Notes: generated by a model not told the origin, from the sequence alone. Positions 17,208 through 26,089 are shown, counted from the first letter of the stretch. The stretch is 64,000 nt of DNA from Brevibacterium sp. UMB1308A (GCF_030230605.1 NZ_JASPDO010000002.1:124001-188000); one strand, 5' to 3'. A program made the numbers and translations.

Positions 17208-17279
17208 GTCTCACCTGGCGCGGGCGCTGGTAAGATATTCATCTTGTGCCTGCAAGGAATGTGAGAGGAGGGCTGGCAC

Positions 17280-17750
17280 GTGGCAAAAGAAACCGGTAAG
17301 AAGACGATTGCGAAGAACCGCAAAGCGCGTCACGACTACCACATTGAAGACACGTATGAGGCTGGTCTTGTTCTCACGGGTACTGAGGTGAAGTCGTTGC
17401 GTGAGGGGCGTGCTTCGCTTACGGACGGGTTCGCGTTGATCTTCCAGGGTGAAGCGTGGCTAGAGAACGTCTATATCCCTGAGTATTTGCAGGGGTCGTG
17501 GACGAATCACTCTGCGCGTAGAAAGCGGAAGTTGCTTCTGCACAAGGCTGAGATTCTGAAGATTTCTCACAAGTTGAAGGAATCGGGTAGGACTCTGATT
17601 CCGCTGGAGCTGTACTTTGATGGCTCGCGGGTGAAGGTTGAGATCGCTGTGGCCCGAGGTAAGAAGGACTGGGACAAGCGACAGACTTTGCGTGAGAAGC
17701 AGGATCAGCGTGAGGCGCAGCGTGCGATGTCCCTCCGCCGGAATATGTAA
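17280..17750 (+). CDS. smpB: SsrA-binding protein SmpB
   Basis: Small basic protein that delivers tmRNA to stalled ribosomes. It has 156 residues from a GTG preceded by GAGAGGAGGGCTG. Family motifs: [39 protein letters not shown], and the basic C-terminal tail [19 protein letters not shown] that enters the mRNA channel. It lies directly downstream of prfB. In most actinobacteria ftsE and ftsX separate these two genes; here they do not. Confidence 0.96.
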   Translation: MAKETGKKTIAKNRKARHDYHIEDTYEAGLVLTGTEVKSLREGRASLTDGFALIFQGEAWLENVYIPEYLQGSWTNHSARRKRKLLLHKAEILKISHKLKESGRTLIPLELYFDGSRVKVEIAVARGKKDWDKRQTLREKQDQREAQRAMSLRRNM

Positions 17751-18107
17751 ACGCTTGTTGGAACGAGCTGTGGATAACGCTTGTTCTTGTGACTATTCAC
17801 ACGTGTGGAAAAGTTGGGGATATCCCGGACTTTCAAGCTTCTCCATAATGTGGAACGCATGAATGCTGGATTTATGAATAGTCTCTGACCTGCGAAAACG
17901 TCGCTTCCGTGGATAAGTGTGGAAACTTTATCCACAGTGTGGATAGGGCTGTGGAATATTGCGCGAAGCGCAGGTGTTGTGTATAACGCACTGAAAAACT
18001 TGAGATCATGTTGATGGGATCCTATGGCTCCCACAGGCTGTGTTTTTCTTGCGTTTTTGTTAGAATAAAAAGTCCCGCTTTGCGCGGGGTGTTTGGCAAT
18101 TGCATAT
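17751..18107. promoter_or_regulatory. Gene-free smpB-ssrA spacer with four DnaA-box-like sites
   Basis: No gene is visible in these 357 bases. Four DnaA-box-like 9-mers occur: exact TGTGGATAA at 17769-17777, CGTGGATAA at 17908-17916 (8 of 9), exact TTATCCACA at 17928-17936, and TGTGGATAG at 17938-17946 (8 of 9). Further GTGGA words lie between them. TAGAAT at 18061-18066 is a plausible -10 element for ssrA, with no convincing -35. A short hairpin CCCGC-TTT-GCGGG lies just before the tmRNA. Binding by DnaA is inferred from the motif alone. Confidence 0.5.
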
Positions 18108-18491
18108 GGGGATGATCGGTTTCGACGTTGGACATTGCGTCGGGAGAAGCGGGCCGAGAATGCAGACTCAACTCGTGATGCTGTCTGTAAAAGAATAGGT
18201 GCTAAATCTAACAACCGCACCGAGTTTGCCCTCGCCGCCTAATTTAGGCCTTAATCCGCGAGCTGCGACTCCGTCAGCCTAGAGGTGCTTTCCCTCTAGA
18301 TCCTGGCGTCGTTTAGAAAGCCACTGCTGCTCACACATGTTGGGGGTGTGAGTGGGACTCTTACTCAACTCCGTTCGTTGGGAAAGCGTGTTCGTGCGCT
18401 CCCCAGGACCTAAGAAACATTTACACGTACTGCGCCCGGAGAAGAATCGACAATTTGCCGACGGACGCGGGTTCAATTCCCGCCATCTCCA
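18108..18491 (+). ncRNA. ssrA: Transfer-messenger RNA (tmRNA)
   Basis: The 5' end GGGGATGATCGGTTTCGAC is the conserved tmRNA start. It pairs with CATCTCC at 18484-18490 to form the acceptor stem, with one G-U. The T-arm GGGTTCAATTCCCGCC lies just before the 3' end. The tag reading frame at 18201-18242 reads AKSNNRTEFALAA followed by TAA, ending in the degradation signal ALAA. The terminal CCA is not encoded (the DNA reads ACA after the stem). It is downstream of smpB, its protein partner, and followed by a strong terminator. Confidence 0.96.
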
Positions 18492-18499
18492 CAAATGTG

Positions 18500-18544
18500 A
18501 AGTCTCGGGACATCGTTCACTCGATGTCCCGAGACTTTTTGTTT
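18500..18544 (+). terminator. Rho-independent terminator of ssrA
   Basis: Arms 18500-18515 and 18522-18537 are perfectly complementary over 16 bases (AAGTCTCGGGACATCG) with a six-base loop, followed by TTTGTTTT. It probably also serves the convergent gene at 18560. Confidence 0.93.
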
Positions 18545-18559
18545 TGCACTGCATGCAGG

Positions 18560-19000
18560 TCACTCAGTGCCTCTAGACTTTTTCCTTTTCGCTTTCTTTT
18601 CTGCTCTGCGTTGACGTGCTCGGGCCCGTTTGGTTTTGCGGATTTTGACAACCCAACGCGGAACAAAGGGCCACGGCAGTGGAATCCCGAGCGCGCCGGT
18701 GAAGCCGATGACTCCAATGAGGAACGCAATAACGATCGGCGCTTGGAATACCGTTTCGATGGGCTCGGGAAGGTGAAGGGCCTCGACTAGTCCTGCGGCG
18801 CCGGCGGCACCCATGATTAGCGAGCCGTAGGGGAAAATGTAGAGTGCGCCATCACTATCTGCGCCTTGCGCATCGCCGGTGTCGTACCAGGCTTCCGATT
18901 CGGGAGTCCTCCGCACGCCCAAGATGTAATAAACCCAATAGAGGATCATGAAAAGGAACAACCCCAGGGCAACGAGTAACTCGGTTGTATCCATGCTCAT
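18560..19000 (-). CDS. Conserved-looking membrane protein of unknown function
   Basis: Not recognised. The 146-residue product has an N-terminal membrane helix (LLVALGLFLFMILYWVYYILG), two further hydrophobic segments around 55-70 and 85-112, and a very basic C-terminal tail (KIRKTKRARARQRRAEKKAKRKK) that would sit in the cytoplasm. The start is ATG at 19000, or a second ATG two codons later. It is convergent with ssrA and separated from the gene at 19141 by 140 bases. A role in the envelope is possible, but nothing specific is visible. Confidence 0.65.
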   Translation of the reverse strand: MSMDTTELLVALGLFLFMILYWVYYILGVRRTPESEAWYDTGDAQGADSDGALYIFPYGSLIMGAAGAAGLVEALHLPEPIETVFQAPIVIAFLIGVIGFTGALGIPLPWPFVPRWVVKIRKTKRARARQRRAEKKAKRKKSRGTE

Positions 19001-19140
19001 AGACTGTGCCCTCCGGTGGACGCTTGTGGCGGTACCGAATAGAAACGTACCAGCCTTCGGTTAGGTCGGGCATGTAGTGAAACTTCGACCATGCGAACTA
19101 GTCCGAGCTCGAATGCGTTGCGAGAGTACCTTTGTGTAAC

Positions 19141-19716
19141 TCACCGCCCTGTTAGTGATTGGAACCTATTCACTAACTGCCGTGCTTTACCGCTGGTCAC
19201 CGTTCCCGTGATAAGTGCAACACTGGAATGATCGCTGAAAACAATACCGACTCGTCCTCGCTGCAAAATCCCACGGGGGATGTGGCGCATCGTGGTGATG
19301 TCCTGCACGGCGCACCACCACACGAGGTTTGTGGCGCGGTCGGAATCCCTGAGATTGGCGACGAGCGTCAGGCGCTGATTTGTGAGGAGCAAGTCTGCGG
19401 TTGGTGTGATAGCAGTGCTCAGGGTTCCAGCCATCGAGCCCGGCGCACCGATGAGCGTGGTGCCTGAAACGAGCTTCTCAACGGCGGCATCCCACGCGTG
19501 AATGGATAACGAAGCATCGAACGGATTGATGTGCCATCCACGCTCTGCCTCGGATTTAAGCGAGCCACTCCTTATGACGTCTCCTTCACCTGATAAAGGA
19601 GTGAAAGAAAGCTCTCGACCCGAAAAGTAGTCGGCACTTATGCACGCAAGTCCAGTTTCTCCGTCAGGCAGGAACTCGCGGATTTCTTTTGCATTAAGCT
19701 TCAGAGCGTCTAGCAC
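19141..19716 (-). CDS. Unknown protein with PH-like C-terminal segment
   Basis: A 191-residue soluble protein. The segment TADLLLTNQRLTLVANLRD followed by WWCAVQDITTMRHIPRGILQRGRVGIVFSDHSS has the strand pattern of bacterial PH-like or GRAM-like domains (LLLTNQRL is typical). No signal peptide or membrane segment. The start at ATG 19716 lies in a spacer shared with the ABC-transporter promoter region. Function unknown; the fold suggestion is an inference from a short pattern. Confidence 0.6.
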   Translation of the reverse strand: MLDALKLNAKEIREFLPDGETGLACISADYFSGRELSFTPLSGEGDVIRSGSLKSEAERGWHINPFDASLSIHAWDAAVEKLVSGTTLIGAPGSMAGTLSTAITPTADLLLTNQRLTLVANLRDSDRATNLVWWCAVQDITTMRHIPRGILQRGRVGIVFSDHSSVALITGTVTSGKARQLVNRFQSLTGR

Positions 19717-19832
19717 AGTAACAGCATTTCACAAGCCTGAGTACCCCGCACAACCACTCTCACCAGGTCGCATGTGACGAAAAGTGGCAAAGATAACAAT
19801 TTGAACGCGCCTTTCGTGTCGCGGTCTCAAAG

Positions 19833-19870
19833 TTGTGAGGTGATTCACAGGTGACGCTATAGTGATTCAC
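19833..19870 (+). promoter_or_regulatory. Promoter and putative operator of the peptide ABC operon
   Basis: TATAGT at 19858-19863 is a good -10. TTGTGA at 19833-19838 is a possible -35 with a long 19-base spacer. Two identical near-palindromes GTGATTCAC at 19840-19848 and 19862-19870 lie 22 bases apart, about two helical turns, and bracket the -10. That placement suits a repressor or a nutrient-responsive regulator. GGAGGAAAC before the ATG at 19900 is the ribosome site. Confidence 0.55.
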
Positions 19871-19899
19871 TACGTGACACATAACACACTGGAGGAAAC

Positions 19900-21558
19900 A
19901 TGCGGAGTGCATGGAAAAAGAAGGCGCTAGGCGCTGTTGCCATTGTCGCTTCAATGACACTGGCAGTCACTGGGTGCGCCAAGTCGCAACGTGGCGAAGG
20001 TGGCGGCGGAGACGTCGACGGCCACTTTATTTTTGCTGCGTCATCTGACCCCAAAACGCTTGACCCAGCGTTTGCAAGTGACGGTGAGTCATTCCGCATT
20101 ACTCGCCAGATCATGGAAGGACTGGTGGGTACTAAGCCTGGAACGGCTGACCCAGCCCCACTCTTGGCCGAATCATGGGACACCAGCGAGGACGGCCTGT
20201 CCTACACCTTCCACTTGAAGGAAGGCGTGAAGTTCCACGACGGAACCGACTTCAACGCTGAAGCAGTCTGTGCAAACTTTGACCGTTGGTACAACTTCAC
20301 GGGCATCCAGCAGTCTGAAGCAGTTGCGTATTACTACGGCAAGCTCTTCCGTGGCTTTAAGGACAAGCCAGAAGACGCTGTGTACAAGTCCTGCGAAGCT
20401 ACCGACGAGAAGACCGCAAAGGTCGACCTGGCCCAGCCATTCGCCGGATTCATTGCTGCTCTGTCACTCCCAGCGTTCTCCATGCAGTCGCCAGAAGCCA
20501 TGGAAAAGTACAACGCTGACAAGATTGGTGGAAGCGCCGAAGCTCCAGAAATGAGCGAATACGCTCGCGAACACCCAACCGGCACCGGCCCGTTCAAGTT
20601 CGAAGCGTGGAACCCTGGTCAGGACATCAAGCTGAAACTCAACGAAGACTACTGGGGCGAAAAGGGACAGATCAACCAGATCACGTTCCGTGTCATCGAC
20701 GACCCGGTTGCCCGTAAGCAGTCCTTGGAAGCAGGCGAAATTGACGGTTACGACCTGGTTGCACCTGGTGACGTCAAGCCACTGTCTGACGCAGGCTTCA
20801 ACGTGATGAACCGCGACCCGTTCACCATCCTGTACTTGGGCTTCAACCAAGAAGTCAAGGAACTCCAGGACGTCAAGGTGCGCCAGGCGATCAGCTACGC
20901 GATCGACAAGGACGCCCTCATCAAGCAGACCCTTCCTGAAGGAACCAAGCCCGCTGTCACGTTCATCCCTGACAGCGTGAACGGTTACACCGAAGACGTC
21001 GAAAAGTACGAATACAACCAGGAAAAGGCTAAACAGCTTCTGAAGGAAGCCGGCTACGAAGACGGTTTCACTATCGACTTCAACTACCCGACTGGCGTTT
21101 CACGTCCGTACATGCCTACTCCTGAACAGGTGTTCTCCAACATTTCTGGTCAGCTTGAACAGGTTGGCATTAAGACCAAGGCTGTTCCGGAAAAGTGGTC
21201 CCCTGACTACCTTGACCGTATCCAGGGTGGCAAAAACCACGGCATCCACCTCTTGGGATGGACCGGTGACTACAACGACACCGACAACTTCGTAGGTGTG
21301 TTCTTCGGGACCGAGAAGCCAGAGTTCGGTTTCAACAACCCTGAACTCTTCAAGGCGCTTTCGGACGCCCGTAAGGAACCAAAGTTGGAGAAGCAGACGC
21401 CACTGTACGAAGACATCAACAAGAAGGTTGCTGAGTTTGCACCGGCCGTGCCTTTGGCACACCCTGCCCCATCGCTCGCGTTCTCAGAACGCGTGGAGGA
21501 CTTCCCGGTCTCACCTGTCAACGATGAAGTCTTCAACGAGATCAAGCTGTCTAAGTAA
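19900..21558 (+). CDS. Peptide/nickel-type ABC transporter substrate-binding lipoprotein
   Basis: Extracytoplasmic family 5 solute-binding protein, 552 residues. The signal peptide ends in the lipobox LAVTGC, so C26 is the predicted lipidated residue. The family core is clear: SSDPKTLDPAFASDGESFRI at the start, LAESWDTSEDGLSYTFHLKEGVKFHDG, and KVRQAISYAIDKDALIKQ. It is followed by permease and ATPase genes for a complete importer. Ligand is probably an oligopeptide or dipeptide; the exact ligand cannot be told. A strong hairpin downstream may raise the level of this mRNA segment relative to the permeases. Confidence 0.93.
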   Translation: MRSAWKKKALGAVAIVASMTLAVTGCAKSQRGEGGGGDVDGHFIFAASSDPKTLDPAFASDGESFRITRQIMEGLVGTKPGTADPAPLLAESWDTSEDGLSYTFHLKEGVKFHDGTDFNAEAVCANFDRWYNFTGIQQSEAVAYYYGKLFRGFKDKPEDAVYKSCEATDEKTAKVDLAQPFAGFIAALSLPAFSMQSPEAMEKYNADKIGGSAEAPEMSEYAREHPTGTGPFKFEAWNPGQDIKLKLNEDYWGEKGQINQITFRVIDDPVARKQSLEAGEIDGYDLVAPGDVKPLSDAGFNVMNRDPFTILYLGFNQEVKELQDVKVRQAISYAIDKDALIKQTLPEGTKPAVTFIPDSVNGYTEDVEKYEYNQEKAKQLLKEAGYEDGFTIDFNYPTGVSRPYMPTPEQVFSNISGQLEQVGIKTKAVPEKWSPDYLDRIQGGKNHGIHLLGWTGDYNDTDNFVGVFFGTEKPEFGFNNPELFKALSDARKEPKLEKQTPLYEDINKKVAEFAPAVPLAHPAPSLAFSERVEDFPVSPVNDEVFNEIKLSK

Positions 21559-21602
21559 GACCGCGCCCGAGGTGTCAGCCCGGTTGGTCTGATCCCTCAC
21601 CA

Positions 21603-21634
21603 AAAGGGGTGGAGCGGCTCCGCTCCACCCCTTT
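21603..21634 (+). terminator. Intergenic hairpin between binding-protein and permease genes
   Basis: A perfect 15-base inverted repeat, arms 21603-21617 and 21620-21634 (AAAGGGGTGGAGCGG and complement), with only two bases between the arms. There is no proper T run after it (GGCCGGTCATTTT). It is more likely a partial terminator or 3' mRNA stabiliser of the binding-protein message than a full stop, since the permease genes have no obvious promoter of their own. Confidence 0.75.
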
Positions 21635-21679
21635 GGCCGGTCATTTTGACGCTGAAATACAACTGAAAGGCATCTGCCC

Positions 21680-22684
21680 GTGCTTCGACTTATAGGCAAG
21701 CGGCTCTTGCTGCTTATCCCTACGCTTATTGGGCTTTCAATTCTCCTGTTCTTATGGGTGCGCGCTCTACCAGGCGGCCCTGCAACTGCACTGTTGGGTG
21801 ACAAAGCCACGCCCGAGGCCGTTGCGGCTGTGAATAAGGCATACGGGTTCGACCGCCCCATATTAGAGCAGTACTTCGTATACATGAGCAAGATTCTGAC
21901 AGGCGACTTTGGAAGGTCAATCCTTACCAACAGGCCTGTTCTTGAAGAGTTTGCCGCTCGCTTTCCCGCAACGCTTGAACTGTCAATTTTTGCAATCATC
22001 TTTGCAGTCGTCGTGGGTATTCCATTGGGCTACTGGGCTGCACGCAACGTAGGGAAGTGGCAAGACCACCTGGCTGTTCTCTTCTCGCTGTTTGGCGTGG
22101 TTATCCCTGTGTTCTTCCTGGCGTTCCTCCTCAAGTGGGTGTTTGCCGTTGAACTGGGTTGGCTACCCACCGATGGTCGGCAAGACCCACGTATCGACGC
22201 CACCCACTACACCAACTTCTACATTTGGGACGGAATCAGCACGGGCGAATTCGACGCCGCCTGGGACGCCTTCCTCCACCTCATCCTTCCTGGAGTGGCA
22301 CTGGGAACAATTCCATTGGCCATCATTGCGCGTATTACACGCGCAGCTGTTCTCGAAGTGCAAAACGCGGACTACGTTCGCACAGCACAAGCAAAGGGCC
22401 TGGCGCCCCGCCTTATCCGTAGCCGGTTCGTGATCCGCAACTCAATGCTTCCTGTGATCACTACTATGGGTCTACAACTTGGTTTGCTGATCTCTGGTGC
22501 AGTTCTTACAGAAACAGTGTTTGCGTTCAACGGGATCGGCTCGTTCTTGTGGGGCGCGATCTTTAACCTCGACTTCCCAGTCTTGCAAGGCTTCATCATC
22601 TTTATTGCGCTGATCTATTCGATCATCAACTTGATCGTCGACGTGTCTTATGGACTCATCGACCCGAGGGTGCGTGTGTCATGA
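21680..22684 (+). CDS. ABC transporter permease, DppB/OppB type
   Basis: Inner-membrane permease, 334 residues from a GTG preceded by GAAAGG. The N-terminal helix RLLLLIPTLIGLSILLFLWVRALPGGP is typical of DppB. The EAA loop region has RAAVLEVQNADYVRTAQAKGLAPRLI, the contact site for the ATPase. About six membrane spans are expected. The stop overlaps the next permease's ATG by four bases. Works with the permease at 22681, the double ATPase at 23684 and the lipoprotein at 19900. Confidence 0.93.
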   Translation: MLRLIGKRLLLLIPTLIGLSILLFLWVRALPGGPATALLGDKATPEAVAAVNKAYGFDRPILEQYFVYMSKILTGDFGRSILTNRPVLEEFAARFPATLELSIFAIIFAVVVGIPLGYWAARNVGKWQDHLAVLFSLFGVVIPVFFLAFLLKWVFAVELGWLPTDGRQDPRIDATHYTNFYIWDGISTGEFDAAWDAFLHLILPGVALGTIPLAIIARITRAAVLEVQNADYVRTAQAKGLAPRLIRSRFVIRNSMLPVITTMGLQLGLLISGAVLTETVFAFNGIGSFLWGAIFNLDFPVLQGFIIFIALIYSIINLIVDVSYGLIDPRVRVS

Positions 22685-23679
22685 CAATGAATCTTCCTCC
22701 AAAACCAGGCGGCGCAGCTGCCAACAACGCTGACAATCTCGCTGCGAGCCCTGAACAGGTTCAAGCAGGACTCACACAGACAACATCGGAACCCACGATG
22801 GACCAAAAAGGTACGTCGGTGTGGAAAGATGCTTTCTTGCGACTACGCAAGAACCCTGCGGCAATTGCGGGCTTTGTGATTGTGGCTCTGTTCGTTCTGG
22901 TCAGTATTCTGGCTCCTGTTTTGGCCCCGCATCCTGGCACTGCGGTCCCAGGGGCGCGCGAAATCACTCCCAGTCACATTCCTGGACCCGGTGAGCTGTC
23001 AGAGTTTCCACTAGGGCTCGACCGCTTTGGCGGCGACGTCCTATCCAAGCTCATTTGGGGTGCGCAGTCATCCTTGGTCATTGGTGTCGTATCGACAGCA
23101 TTGGGGCTCTTGGGAGGTATGCTCCTGGGCCTGCTCGCCGGCACGTTTGGCGGATGGGTAGACGGCCTGGTGATGCGTATTGTCGACATCTTGCTGTCGG
23201 TTCCCAACCTTCTGCTGGCGGTCTCAATCGCAGCTATCCTGGGCCAGACTCCGTACGCGGTCATGATCGCAATCGGTGTTTCCCAGGTTCCGATCTTTGC
23301 GCGTCTTTTGCGGTCTTCCATGCTCACGCAGAAGGGACAAGACTACGTGCTGGCCGCCCAGACTCTGGGGCTTAGCCGGGGAACCATCACCATGAGTCAC
23401 GTTCTTCCTAACTCCCTTGGCCCTGTGATCGTGCAGGCGACGCTGACTCTCGCCACCGCCGTCATTGACGCAGCCGCACTGTCGTTCTTGGGACTTGGTG
23501 GTGGACGTCCAGAAACCGCCGAGTGGGGCCGAATGCTGACCTATGCGCAGTCGGAACTTGGAACAGCGCCCTGGCTTGCGTTCCTCCCAGGCATTTGCAT
23601 TGCGCTGACCGCTTTGGGCTTCACGCTTATGGGCGAATCGCTCCGCGAAGCTCTCGACCCCAAATCACGGGCAAGGTGA
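22681..23679 (+). CDS. ABC transporter permease, DppC/OppC type
   Basis: Second permease, 332 residues. A 40-residue polar N-terminal extension precedes the DppC-like start VWKDAFLRLRKNPAAIAGFVIV. The EAA loop RSSMLTQKGQDYVLAAQTLGLSRG is clear, and FLGLGGGRPETAEWGRML is a typical OppC segment. It overlaps the upstream permease by four bases and precedes the ATPase by four bases. The N-terminal extension, rich in alanine, asparagine and glutamine, is the only unusual part. Confidence 0.93.
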   Translation: MTMNLPPKPGGAAANNADNLAASPEQVQAGLTQTTSEPTMDQKGTSVWKDAFLRLRKNPAAIAGFVIVALFVLVSILAPVLAPHPGTAVPGAREITPSHIPGPGELSEFPLGLDRFGGDVLSKLIWGAQSSLVIGVVSTALGLLGGMLLGLLAGTFGGWVDGLVMRIVDILLSVPNLLLAVSIAAILGQTPYAVMIAIGVSQVPIFARLLRSSMLTQKGQDYVLAAQTLGLSRGTITMSHVLPNSLGPVIVQATLTLATAVIDAAALSFLGLGGGRPETAEWGRMLTYAQSELGTAPWLAFLPGICIALTALGFTLMGESLREALDPKSRAR

Positions 23680-23683
23680 CACC

Positions 23684-25345
23684 ATGACTCAGACTCCTAA
23701 AGAAACACCTAACCTCCTTACGATTCAAGACCTCGAAGTCTCTTTCACCACCATGCACGGCAAGGTGCAAGCGGTGGAAGGCGCCAGTATGGAACTGCCA
23801 GCAGGTGGAACACTGGCAATCGTGGGGGAATCCGGATCAGGTAAATCCACCACCGCAATGGCAACCATTGGTCTGCTGCCCGGCAGCGGAAAAGTGACCG
23901 CAGGTTCTATTGTTTTTGACGGCCAAGAACTCGTGGGGCTGGCAGAACCAAAAATGCGTAGCATCCGAGGTCGTCAAATTGGGTTGGTTCCGCAGGACCC
24001 CATGAGTAACCTCAACCCGGTGTCACGGATCGGAACCCAGATTTCTGAAACCCTTCTCACTCACAAACTGGCGACCAAACAGACGGTGCAGGAACAGGTT
24101 GTGGAAGTGATGGCTCAGGCCGGTATTCCGGAACCTGAAAGGCGTGCTAAACAGTTCCCGCACGAACTTTCAGGCGGGCTGCGTCAGCGTGCGCTCATCG
24201 CGATTGCTTTGGCATGTAAACCCAAACTTCTCATCGCAGACGAACCCACCTCGGCGCTGGACGTCACCGTCCAGCAGGTCATCCTTGACCAGATTGACTC
24301 GATGACCGCTGAGCTAGGAACCTCGGTTCTGCTCATCACACACGACCTTGGACTAGCGGCCGAACGGGCCCAGAACCTGGTGGTCATGCACCGGGGGAAG
24401 GTTGTGGAATTCGGCTCATCGCGTCAGCTTTTGGAAGACCCGCAACACCCATACACGCAGTCGCTGGTCAAAGCGGCGCCGTCAGTTGCCGCTGCTCGCC
24501 TGCTCACCCAGGAGCACACAACGGAAGACACCGGCGCGGAGGCGAAAGAGGAAGAAAAGCCCCTTGTAGAGATTTCTGGCCTCACGAAGGTGTATCCAAT
24601 TCGTGGGCAAGACGATTTCTACGCTGCAAAAAACGTGAGCCTGGAAATCCCTCGCGGAAAAACGGTTTCGATCGTGGGGGAGTCCGGCTCAGGGAAAACG
24701 ACCACCGCTCGCATGCTTTTGAAGCTCATCGAGCCCACTGAAGGTTCCATTACCTTTGAAGGAAAAGACGTTTTGGCCCTCAAAGGTAAGGACCTCAAGG
24801 ACTTCCGGCAACGTGTACAAGCGGTGTTTCAGGACCCCTACTCATCGTTGAACCCCATGTTTACGGTGGGCAAGATCATCGAAGAACCGCTAGCGGCCTA
24901 TAAGCGGGGGAATGCTGCAGAGCGTCGCAAACGCGTTCTTGAGCTGATGGAACAAGTGGCACTGCCACAACACTTCTACCGCAGATACCCGGCCGAGCTC
25001 TCCGGAGGGCAACGTCAACGTATCTCAATCGCTCGCGCACTTGCGCTCAACCCCGATCTCATAGTGTGCGACGAACCTGTCAGCGCTCTTGACGTATTGG
25101 TGCAAGACCAGATCCTGAACCTGCTGAAGAACCTTCAAGAAGAACTGGGGCTGTCTTACCTGTTCATTTCGCACGACCTCGCCGTGGTTAGGCTCATCTC
25201 TGACTACGTGTGCGTGATGAAGGATGGTGAGCTGGTTGAAGCCTCAACTTCGGAAGAAGTGTTCACTAACCCGCGTCACCCGTATACGCGCAAACTCCTC
25301 GCTTCGATTCCCGGTAACGAACTCGGAATTGACGAGGCGAGCTGA
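23684..25345 (+). CDS. Fused double ATPase of peptide ABC importer (DppD-DppF type)
   Basis: Two complete nucleotide-binding domains in one chain of 553 residues. The first has Walker A VGESGSGKST near 46-55, signature LSGGLRQRA and Walker B LLIADEPTSALD. The second has Walker A VGESGSGKTT, signature LSGGQRQRIS and VCDEPVSALD. A charged linker (TTEDTGAEAKEEEKP) joins them. Both carry the oligopeptide-family C-terminal extension (HPYTQSLVKAAPS, HPYTRKLLASIPGNE). Fusion replaces the usual DppD and DppF pair and is common in actinobacteria. It is the last gene of the operon. Confidence 0.94.
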   Translation: MTQTPKETPNLLTIQDLEVSFTTMHGKVQAVEGASMELPAGGTLAIVGESGSGKSTTAMATIGLLPGSGKVTAGSIVFDGQELVGLAEPKMRSIRGRQIGLVPQDPMSNLNPVSRIGTQISETLLTHKLATKQTVQEQVVEVMAQAGIPEPERRAKQFPHELSGGLRQRALIAIALACKPKLLIADEPTSALDVTVQQVILDQIDSMTAELGTSVLLITHDLGLAAERAQNLVVMHRGKVVEFGSSRQLLEDPQHPYTQSLVKAAPSVAAARLLTQEHTTEDTGAEAKEEEKPLVEISGLTKVYPIRGQDDFYAAKNVSLEIPRGKTVSIVGESGSGKTTTARMLLKLIEPTEGSITFEGKDVLALKGKDLKDFRQRVQAVFQDPYSSLNPMFTVGKIIEEPLAAYKRGNAAERRKRVLELMEQVALPQHFYRRYPAELSGGQRQRISIARALALNPDLIVCDEPVSALDVLVQDQILNLLKNLQEELGLSYLFISHDLAVVRLISDYVCVMKDGELVEASTSEEVFTNPRHPYTRKLLASIPGNELGIDEAS

Positions 25346-25354
25346 AATCAGGTG

Positions 25355-25390
25355 GCCGTTCCTTGTCATGTAAGAATGACAAGGAACGGC
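25355..25390 (+). terminator. Hairpin terminator-like element after the ABC operon
   Basis: A long inverted repeat (arm GCCGTTCCTTGTCAT at 25355-25369, complementary arm ending at 25390) with a short AT-rich loop. No T run follows, so it may act as a weak terminator or 3' mRNA stabiliser separating the importer from the nine-gene locus. Confidence 0.65.
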
Positions 25391-25534
25391 GCTGAAACAG
25401 TCGTAGTATCAGATCTGAAACAAAGTAATAGTCGAGACATTCAGTAGTTCTCAACGTTGCTATGGTTGAAGAGTTCGCGCTCAAGCAAAATGAGAACGTG
25501 TAGTCATGAGCGTGAGATGTGAAAGGGGGCCACG

Positions 25535-26089
25535 GTGTCGGTGCCGTTTGGATCAGGGCCGGGTGGTAATCCATTCGGAAGTTCACCGGTGAACCAGCCG
25601 GGAGGGCCACCAGCACAGCAACCAGGCATGGCACCTCAACCTGGAATACCGCCACATGCGCCTCAACAGGGCTACACCCCTCACGCCTCGGACTCCTCCA
25701 GTCCCTTTGGATCTCAAAACCTAGGCAGTCAACCGGGCGCGCAACAGGCCCCCGACGCACCGTTCGCAGCAGACTCCGGTCCCAGCGATCTCACCGTCGC
25801 CGGGCCACCCATGCACATTCTCTTCATCGTTCTTGGATGCGCAGCCCTGGGGATTATCATCGCAGTACTGCCATGGGGCTTCACCGGAATCATCGGATGG
25901 CTGATCGCCGGACCAGTCGCGATCCTCATGCTAGGGAACTTCACCACCACCGATGTGCGCAGGCGAGCCGCCGGCATGTACGCCTCCCGCTCAGCCGCCA
26001 CAACCTTGTACTGGATGGCCGCGATTCTGACATTGATCGCTGTGATCGTGACCGCAATTCTGACAGCACTGTGGGTGGGACGCCTGTGA
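25535..26089 (+). CDS. Proline/glycine-rich membrane protein, first gene of the nine-gene GTPase/tubulin-like locus
   Basis: A 184-residue protein from a GTG with GAAAGGGGGCC upstream. Residues 1-85 are disordered and rich in P, G, Q and S, with repeated short motifs GNPFGSS, SSPFGSQ and APFAAD. Residues about 91-130 form two hydrophobic spans (ILFIVLGCAALGIIIAVLPW and following) and the C-terminus a third (LYWMAAILTLIAVIVTAILTALWVG). Between them TTDVRRRAAGMYASRSAA is likely cytoplasmic. It overlaps the vWA gene by four bases (GTGA). Function unknown; probably a membrane anchor or scaffold for the complex encoded downstream. The NPF/SPF motifs recur in other proteins of this locus. Confidence 0.75.
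   Translation: MSVPFGSGPGGNPFGSSPVNQPGGPPAQQPGMAPQPGIPPHAPQQGYTPHASDSSSPFGSQNLGSQPGAQQAPDAPFAADSGPSDLTVAGPPMHILFIVLGCAALGIIIAVLPWGFTGIIGWLIAGPVAILMLGNFTTTDVRRRAAGMYASRSAATTLYWMAAILTLIAVIVTAILTALWVGRL

Noticed and set aside
25391..25534. Defined promoter for the nine-gene operon
   Set aside because: TTGCTA (25457) and CAAAAT (25486) are present, but their spacing of 23 bases is too long to support a call; a promoter must exist but cannot be placed by eye.
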